This document shows, one piece after another, positions 57,695 to 64,000 of a DNA stretch of 64,000 bases. Within the stretch, counting starts at the first letter, position 1. The number at the start of each line of letters is the position of its first letter. A model generated the notes under the pieces. The model had not been told where the DNA came from, did no database searches, and saw only the letters and a list, made by a program, of their open reading frames with translations. This DNA comes from Phaeodactylum tricornutum CCAP 1055/1 (taxonomy: Eukaryota; Bacillariophyta; Bacillariophyceae; Surirellales; Neidiaceae): the NCBI RefSeq assembly GCF_000150955.2, contig NC_011677.1, positions 124,001 to 188,000 on the forward strand. Direction: 5' to 3'. Made by a program: the position numbers and the translations under genes.

Positions 57695-58530
57695 CTTTCT
57701 TTCGCTGACGGTTTTCTAGCATTCGCGGGATATATCATTTTACAAAACTCTGTTATTTGGTCAGATTCTGTTAGTCTGTAATCTGCCGGGTTATCGGTGG
57801 CAACGTTAATGGATGCTTGTGGGATTCGAAAGTTTCTTGATTTCAGGAAGATAACAAATAAGCTATGAGCTATTCTTACAACGATTTTTTATGCTACGAT
57901 GCCATGCATCCGTCGCTGGGTGTCTCGCAGGGTCACGTAGAAATACGGCCTAGCTAGAAAACGTTCGGCAAGCTTTTACCCCTGAACGGCGCAGAGGGAT
58001 TTCGATGGTTGCTTCTCGGAATGGCTCCAAAGATAGTCGATACTGAAATCTACAAGAGCTCTCGGATCATTGTCCGTTCCCGGGCGTCCTGACATCGCAT
58101 GTATACTGCTTGACTGTGAGAATGTTTTGGTCGTTGCTTTTGACCAGACTGTAACCTTCCGTATACAACTAGAGCGACTCTTTCGCCTACGTACAACGCG
58201 CGATCCAATTCGTAGACAGGATTGAAGATATCCGATTTTCGATTTCTGTTAGAATCCCTTGGAATTAGAAATCCGGCATTCTATGTGAATTTTTGCAGCA
58301 TTCACCGTGTTTTGGTGAACAATGCTGACTGCCGAAACGGAAACGTCTCCCTACGTGATACGGTATTTGGGTACACGCTCGGATAAAGAATCATCTTCGC
58401 CATCTTGGAGCAAGACTGGACAACTCCGACAATAGGCAGTTCTACCTCGCCTTCTCGTTGCAGTGCACGACTGACCGTGTTCTCCTTTCGATCGCTCGTA
58501 ACGGCGTTGTATTGTATCAAATTCGCTGCG
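57695..58530. other. Intergenic region, no gene seen
   Basis: 836 bp between two plus-strand plastid genes. TGACTGTGAG, the reverse decamer, lies at 58111. Codons open upstream of 58531 (from 58405) have no signal-peptide character. Confidence 0.45.
58111..58120 (-). promoter_or_regulatory. CTCACAGTCA decamer (reverse)
   Basis: Exact reverse copy about 410 bp upstream of the plastid gene at 58531. Confidence 0.4.
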
Positions 58531-59292
58531 ATGGAATTAAGATTCGTTCAATTGGCTTTCCTCCTTGCGTTCTGCAGCTGGGAAGTCACCTTGGGCTTTC
58601 AGCACTCGCCGTCAGCGGCGTCGGTCCGATCGTTCGGAACCGCTCCGCTAATTAGCAGCTTCCCACGATCCGTCCGCTCCCGAATCCCAATGGTTGTGGG
58701 TGATCAGCCGCTCGATTGGACGCCGGATCAAGGTTTCCAGGGATCGCGTGTGCGTCGTTACTTCGCCCGTCCCAGTGACGGTTTGACATTCAAACAGCGC
58801 TTGACGAAAATGGGCTTGGCAGCGGCACTGTCGTACGGATGGGTTTCCAACATGAGTTATTCGGTCACGGTGTCATTGGCATGGTACATTTCGTGTAAAC
58901 GGGTGCGTACAGGTTGAAGATGGATGGTTTACTGACTGTGAGCCAGTCTTTTATCTATTATTTCTCACGAGATGGCACTGATCTACTTTGTATAATAGAC
59001 TGGACTGAGTCCCTTGGCACCGGGTGAATGGAAGGGTTTTCTCGCGGTGTACTCAGGTTTCTACATTTTCAACAACATCATTCGTCCCGCTAGGTTGGCA
59101 GTGAGCGTCGCTATTTCGCCCAAGTTCGACGACGTTGTTGCGAATATTCAAAAGCGTTTCAACGTGAACCGTGCCACGGCCATCACAATTACCGTGGTCA
59201 TCGCGAACGTGTTTGGGACTATATTTTTCATGAGTATGGGTATCTTGCTAGCGTCAACATTGGCGGGAGTGCCCATCTTTGTTCCCAAATAA
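58531..59292 (+). CDS. Plastid membrane protein, conserved in algae and plants
   Basis: Exons 58531-58902 and 58999-59292 (GTGCGT...ATAG, 96 bp) give 221 residues. The signal peptide MELRFVQLAFLLAFCSWEVTLG is followed by FQHSPSAAS, a diatom plastid junction. The mature chain begins near MVVGDQPLDWTPDQ. It contains KQRLTKMGLAAALSYGWVSN, a hydrophobic VTVSLAWYISCKRTGLSPL (spliced), and FLAVYSGFYIFNNIIRPARL, then an amphipathic DDVVANIQKRFNVNRAT and a last span ITVVIANVFGTIFFMSMGIL. The pattern, with an IRPxR and an xTGLSPLAPG segment, looks like a plastid membrane family shared with plants. I cannot give a function. The intron carries a reverse decamer at 58933. Confidence 0.78.
58933..58942 (-). 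promoter_or_regulatory. CTCACAGTCA decamer in an intron
   Basis: Exact reverse copy inside the 96-bp intron of the plastid membrane-protein gene, the only exact copy found within an intron. Confidence 0.35.
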
Positions 59293-60182
59293 CAACGGGC
59301 GAGAACGGGATTGTCAGTGCATTTATTGACAGAGATTGCTGCACGTATTTTGAGTAAATTCATAGAGCTATGACAATGATACCAGTATCGTCTGTCGTTT
59401 TGTTTAGCTTGTCTATATTGTGACTCTCGGTCCTCTCTTACTACCGGAAAAAGTCGTCGTTGTCCAAACTACCTTGAGAGCAGAGGAAAGCAAAGACCTG
59501 GGATGTGGTTTGGTAGCAGGCAGTCTTACAATTGTTCCGTAGAAGTCTCATCTCACGCAACGTAAACATATTGCCGTGCAGCAGGATCAATTTTGACGCG
59601 ACCGGCCTGGCCTGTTGCACTACACAGGGTTCAATCGTAACATTCAACTCGACGGCTTTTGCGTATGTATGACTAATGCGACGTTGCAGCATGGAGTTTT
59701 TTTTTCTAGTGCAGAACTAACATGTAAAGTCTGACGAAACACTTAGCACAGTAAAATTGGAAACTGGGTGTAGACATCGCGTCCTGCTGTCTCCCGTCAT
59801 CCTCCAATGTAACCCCACTTACGAAAAAGACAGGTTTGACCTTGAGGGGCATTCCTTCGTTTCGCTTCACGACACATCCCGGATTTCGGCAGACACATCG
59901 TGCCGGAACGCGACCCGACGCCGCAGATCGCAACAGAGGACTTTCGGTTCTTTGGCTGGGAACTCCCCGGGCGATCCAAACTCGCAGCATCTCGCACTAC
60001 TGCGCATTGCAATACGACACAAGTGTTTCCCACTCCGAGGAAACTACGGTAATAAAATTATACAGGAGACGCTTTAGGATTTTTTGGGATCGAAGCGCTC
60101 TAATTTTTGTTGTTGTTTCGTTGGCGTGCTTCGTATTGTGATTGACTGTGTGTGATCCAGCATCAGCACTATAAACAGCATC
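59293..60182. other. Intergenic region, no supported gene
   Basis: 890 bp between two plus-strand genes. Minus-strand frames at 59441-59692 and 59706-59990 were examined and not accepted. TGACTGTGTG at 60145 is a near match to the decamer, about 40 bp upstream of the deubiquitinase start. Confidence 0.45.
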
Positions 60183-63100
60183 ATGACGGAGGCGCAGCAA
60201 GGCGTTTTGGAACCCACACCGATACAAACTGCAATTACCGCACCGTCGACCGAAATCTTGCAGCTATGGGTGGAAGTAGGCAATGGTTTGGAAAAGTCAC
60301 AGACTGGTAAGTTTCTTTCTTTTCGCTTTTCGGGAACAGCAATTGGGCTATAAGGATGAGTCTTTCGGGAGTCATTCTTGACATCGAACGGGATCGTGCA
60401 GCTACTCTATCTTTGTGCTTTAAAAGGTCTTTTTCGCTGTTTCTGACCTTCGTGCGCTTTTCTCGCTGCGCCAACAGTGATCTGGAAGAGGGCAGTAGAA
60501 AGTCTAGACGCTGCCAACACATTCTTCGCAATCTCCGCGGATGCTCGCACTTTCGTGGAACGTTACATATCGCAGATGATCAATATTCTCGTCGACCAAG
60601 TACCTTCAAAAATCGGTCAGCTGGAACGAAACTGTGTGACGGATAGCCTTTTGCTTGCGACAAAGATAGTGGCCCAGGATTTGCAAATCCAAGCGGAACG
60701 TGGGGGAGAATGCGTCTTCCTGTCGACTCTCTCGCTCTGTTTTAATAGGACAAAGGCCTTTTACAGAGGAGCCAAGGCATCTTGGAATATGAATCAATTG
60801 CAGGGCTTACCTGATGTCCGAATGCGAGTTGTAGAACGTTTTCGCATGAGTGCTGGGTTCGCGGCCCTCGAGCGTTACTTGCTGTCGCATATTGGATTGC
60901 CTACTTTTCCGAAATTGGATATTTTGCACCATGTGTTGCAAGCTATTGGCGACGCGGCGCTGGAACGGACAGCCGAAGCAACTGCGGTGGAAGAAGATGC
61001 CATTCTTGTCGGAAATGCCGTCATGCAGTATGTTGGAACACTCAGCGATGACGATCTCAAGAAGATGCCAAGCGACCAGCTCACTTTGATCCAGCGGGAT
61101 TTACAACACATATTTGATATTCTCATTTCGACACGAAGGAGCAGTACCTATGAATTTTATCAGTTCTGGAGATCGCTCGTTTTAAAACTGATTTCGTCGC
61201 AAAGTCTTCCACTGAGACTGTTTGGCTGGGAACAAGTCGGCGATCTCATTGATGCCTGTGCAGATCATCGACCACCGCCCCGAATGTTTGTTGTCAGCGG
61301 AGCTGGCTGTCCTTTTGTGAATGGAGAGTATCATTTCTCGGCGGGGACTACACCAGATGGTTACGCCAAGCCTGGCGGTGAGATCTTCTTCACGCATGTG
61401 GTTCCGGACAAGCCCGAGTTTGCTGATCAAGTGGGCAAGAAACTCACTCTGTTTCGTTGTACGATGCGGTCGCAGCAAAAATGGTGGTTTCTGTCAGACG
61501 CAGACGAAGAACAACCGGGCACTGATCGCGATGTCGACTACTATCAACACAAATCGGAGGAGCACGAGGAGGCCTACCCTGCGCCCGAAGGTTGGATAAC
61601 TTGTCGAACTGCTGGTGTGGACCCGCCGCCGACTTTAAAATCGCAGGGGGTTCTAGTACCGGATGGTCAGGAATTCAATACTTTAGAACATCAATTGGCA
61701 AAATGGGCGATTGAAAACGAAATTGTCGAGCAGGTTTTGGGGGATACTACGATTCACCGCGAGGTGGTTGCGAGATCTACCGTTTTGATTACCTTTTTGG
61801 CCTCTATGTGTAGGCGAGGTCAACCTAGCAGTCTGATTGGAGACGGAGCAGAACCGAACAAATATTGTTTGCAGGCCTCGCATCTGGTCTTTGCGTGGAA
61901 AACTTGTACGCGAAAAGCTGACGCTGCTGTGTCCACACAAGTTTATAAACTTTTGGTCTCCATCCTTCCACTGTGTCCGACACATTTGGCTATCCCGCTT
62001 CTGGAGGCCGTTCGGGCTTCTTTAGGGCAAACGAACGAAAAGCGTCATCTTTTGCCGGAGGTGGGAGAGTTCTGTTCCGTATTGGCCACCGGAAGCGTGT
62101 CAGATACCAAGGTGAATGCAGGAAATATCCTACTTTCCGACGAAGTGCGCGAGGAAGTTTTGAATCTTCTCTGGTCAGTTTTGACCCATCCAGATGCGTC
62201 CTCTCTTAAATCCTATGACAGTATCAAGCAATATGTCACTCACGAATTGCGAGTAGAGCCAAAAGGAAGTGAGCATCGCGAATCTTTTCTTCGGTCTTGT
62301 ATTATTGCCTTATCAGCGAATGCAGGTAGCCGGGGTGACTTGCCTGTGGACGAGGTTCAGGCTTTACGTATGGTCAAGCTGACTCACTTTGTTCTTGAGG
62401 CTTGTCCGAGGGGTCAAGCTGAATCAATTGCCATAGACAACTCTGCTGCTTTGCCCAGGTTGGTTTTTCACGAACTCACAGCGTACTTGGAGCGACGTAA
62501 AAAGGGGGGCACTGTGTCAGTATTTCGACGAGCTCCACAAGGAGCAATTCAATCTAGAACATCAGTAGTCGAGGCTGAATTGAGTCAGCATTGGTTGGCG
62601 CTGAACGATCGGCTTCGTATTCTACGGCATCTTTATGGACTTTCGGGTCCACTTCTTCCTGGAAACAGCGACCCGCTCTTGATAAACTCACAAATGATCG
62701 AAACATTGTGGCAACTTTGCGATTCTCCGAGTGATCGCGAGGCTGCAATGATTTTTATCGCCAGCGCTTCACATGGTGGAAGCATTAATCAAGAGAATTC
62801 AATTCAAGGTCCGCAGCTAGAGCCGGTTTTATCCCCTGCTTTTGCTCCAGATGTTTGCCAGTCTGTTTTCATAAATTTATTTTGCTCGCCTTCTTTCAGT
62901 TACGACCACCTCGGCGAGGGAGCCTACCGAAGCTTCAATTTTCTCTTCAATTCATTGCGACTTTCGCCCACGGCTACGGCCGAGGTGAAGCGTGTTGCTC
63001 TGGACGCTTTGTGGAGAGTTTGTCTTTCTGTAGAAAAGGATTGGGTTGCGTCGCAGGCTAGGAGGGATTTATTGCAGGTGTACGTGTCGGAGAGGGCAAA

Positions 63101-64000
63101 AACCGTTGTTTCTGTTGTCGAAAAGCGCAATAATCCGCTCGAGAAGTATGAAAGCTTTGGTGATCGTGTGTTTGAGGTACTAGCAAAGGTAAAGCGTGAC
63201 ATAGAAAACAAGGAGACATCATGTCGAAGGTCGGCTCAGCGCTCTCTTCGAATATTAAACGCTGCTATTGGACAAGTCGAGGATGATGGATATTCAATGG
63301 CTACGTCGACTCTTTTACGTCTTTCCATGCTTCTTGATAATACATCGTTGGACGAAGCAGTTGGTTGTCTTCCGCATGGAATGCGTGGTGAGGCCTGTTG
63401 TCGACGAATTGGTGTCGTAGTGAAAAGAACTCAAACGCAGGCTCAGCTCCTAGAACGAGGCCAACCGCTCAATGAATCTGAAGGAGATGGACCCAGACAT
63501 GCGTCAGTTGTTAAATTCTCTCTAAATGTCCATCCTCTTGAGACCTTGGCCTCTGTGAAACAGCGAGTCTCTTTAAGTTGCCACTGCAGTTACAGTGCAG
63601 TGAAACCGATCCAGATAAACGGAAGAGGATGTGTTGCTAATCGCTCATCTCCTGAGTCTCCCCAAATGAGCTTAAATTCAATTCCCGAAGATTCAGTAAT
63701 GGATGAGATAGGAATTGTCCACGGCTGCGAGATGATATTTGTCATCGCAGATCGGCCCACGCAATCAAACGGTTCCATTCCGCCTCAGAAAACTGCGCGG
63801 AGTGCTTCAATTCATGATTTGAGTCATGTCTTTTTCGATGGCAATAGCGACTTTTCTGGCAAATTGTTTAATGTGCTTCTCGACTTAATCGAGGCACTAC
63901 CTTGGATTGAGCAAGACGAAATGACTGATGTTGATACGGTTCCTCACCAAGCTGATCCCAAAAAGCTTGCGTGGGATCTCCTCTTGGCTATGCCAACAAA
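60183..64000 (+). CDS. Giant USP9X/USP24-type deubiquitinase, N-terminal part
   Basis: Exon 1 is 60183-60306 and exon 2 runs from 60478 to the right edge without a stop (GTAAGT...ACAG intron, 171 bp), giving 1215 residues here. It starts MTEAQQGVLEPTPIQT and is nearly all alpha-helical, like the long armadillo-type N-terminus of USP9X/USP24/USP34. Diagnostic strings include YEFYQFWRSLVLKLISSQSL, FGWEQVGDLIDAC, EGAYRSFNFLFNSLR and DALWRVCLSVEKDW. A ubiquitin-like segment lies near the end of the window: VKFSLNVHPLETLASVKQRV, VHGCEMIFVIAD. The catalytic USP domain must lie beyond 64000. Residues about 310-430 form an inserted beta module with SGAGCPFVNGEYHF and GWITCRTAGVDPPPTL. Such enzymes deubiquitinate signalling and trafficking substrates. 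Confidence 0.82.

Noticed and set aside
59441-59692. Minus-strand frame with LILLHGNMFTLREM, which recalls an Sm2 motif of LSm proteins
   Set aside because: No Sm1 motif or upstream exon could be found, so the resemblance is too weak.
59706-59990. Minus-strand frame with CVCRNPGC and YCAKC pairs
   Set aside because: Cys spacing alone does not make a known finger, the rest is low in conserved character, and a possible intron inside breaks the frame.

Overview
This window reads as nuclear DNA of a diatom, most likely the pennate Phaeodactylum tricornutum or a close relative. That identification is an inference. It rests on short GT-AG introns (77 to 417 bp), very dense genes on both strands, and presequences made of a signal peptide followed by an Ala-Phe (ASAFAP-type) junction, the hallmark of import into a four-membrane plastid. 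A PSII-type lumen protein and a DUF3007 plastid protein also fit. I recognise no transposon, virus-like element, tRNA, rRNA or CRISPR array.

Layout. 0-8.2 kb: a partial acidic protein, an unknown Ser/Asp-rich protein, a small FN3 protein with a CaaX tail, a four-span membrane protein, a coiled-coil protein and an unknown conserved protein. 8.7-15 kb: a MINDY deubiquitinase, a PsbQ/Psb31-like lumen protein, a MYCBP (AMY-1) homologue, the B12 chaperone MMAA and a short-chain dehydrogenase. 15.5-22.1 kb: a 1368-residue UvrB-UvrC fusion and a secreted LPMO-like protein with a hevein-type domain. 23.6-30.9 kb: a three-exon small mitochondrial ATP synthase-like subunit, a plastid protein, RPN12, thiamine pyrophosphokinase, a small membrane protein, a DUF3007 plastid protein and CDC20. 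31.3-42.3 kb: an FAD synthase with inverted domain order, an aspartyl hydroxylase-like protein, a mitochondrial carrier, type 1 methionine aminopeptidase and a WAPL-like protein. 42.8-56.8 kb: a zinc-ribbon protein, an ALDH22-type dehydrogenase, a CMP-kinase-like protein, RNase H2 subunit B, a multi-cold-shock-domain UNR-like protein, a single-pass membrane protein and a VMA22-like factor. 57.3-64 kb: two plastid-targeted proteins and the N-terminal 1215 residues of a giant USP9/USP24-type deubiquitinase that runs off the right edge.

There is no operon logic. Genes are mostly unrelated housekeeping functions in divergent and convergent pairs. Shared themes are ubiquitin/proteasome (MINDY, RPN12, CDC20, USP9-like), genome maintenance (UvrBC, RNase H2B, WAPL) and plastid proteins. 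Two observations stand out. One is the bacterial-type UvrB and UvrC nucleotide-excision enzymes fused into one eukaryotic polypeptide, with the usual domains for UvrB-UvrC docking absent or degenerate. The other is a decamer, YTCACWGTCA, that I find 20 times in 64 kb, always outside coding exons and mostly upstream of genes; chance predicts about 0.5.
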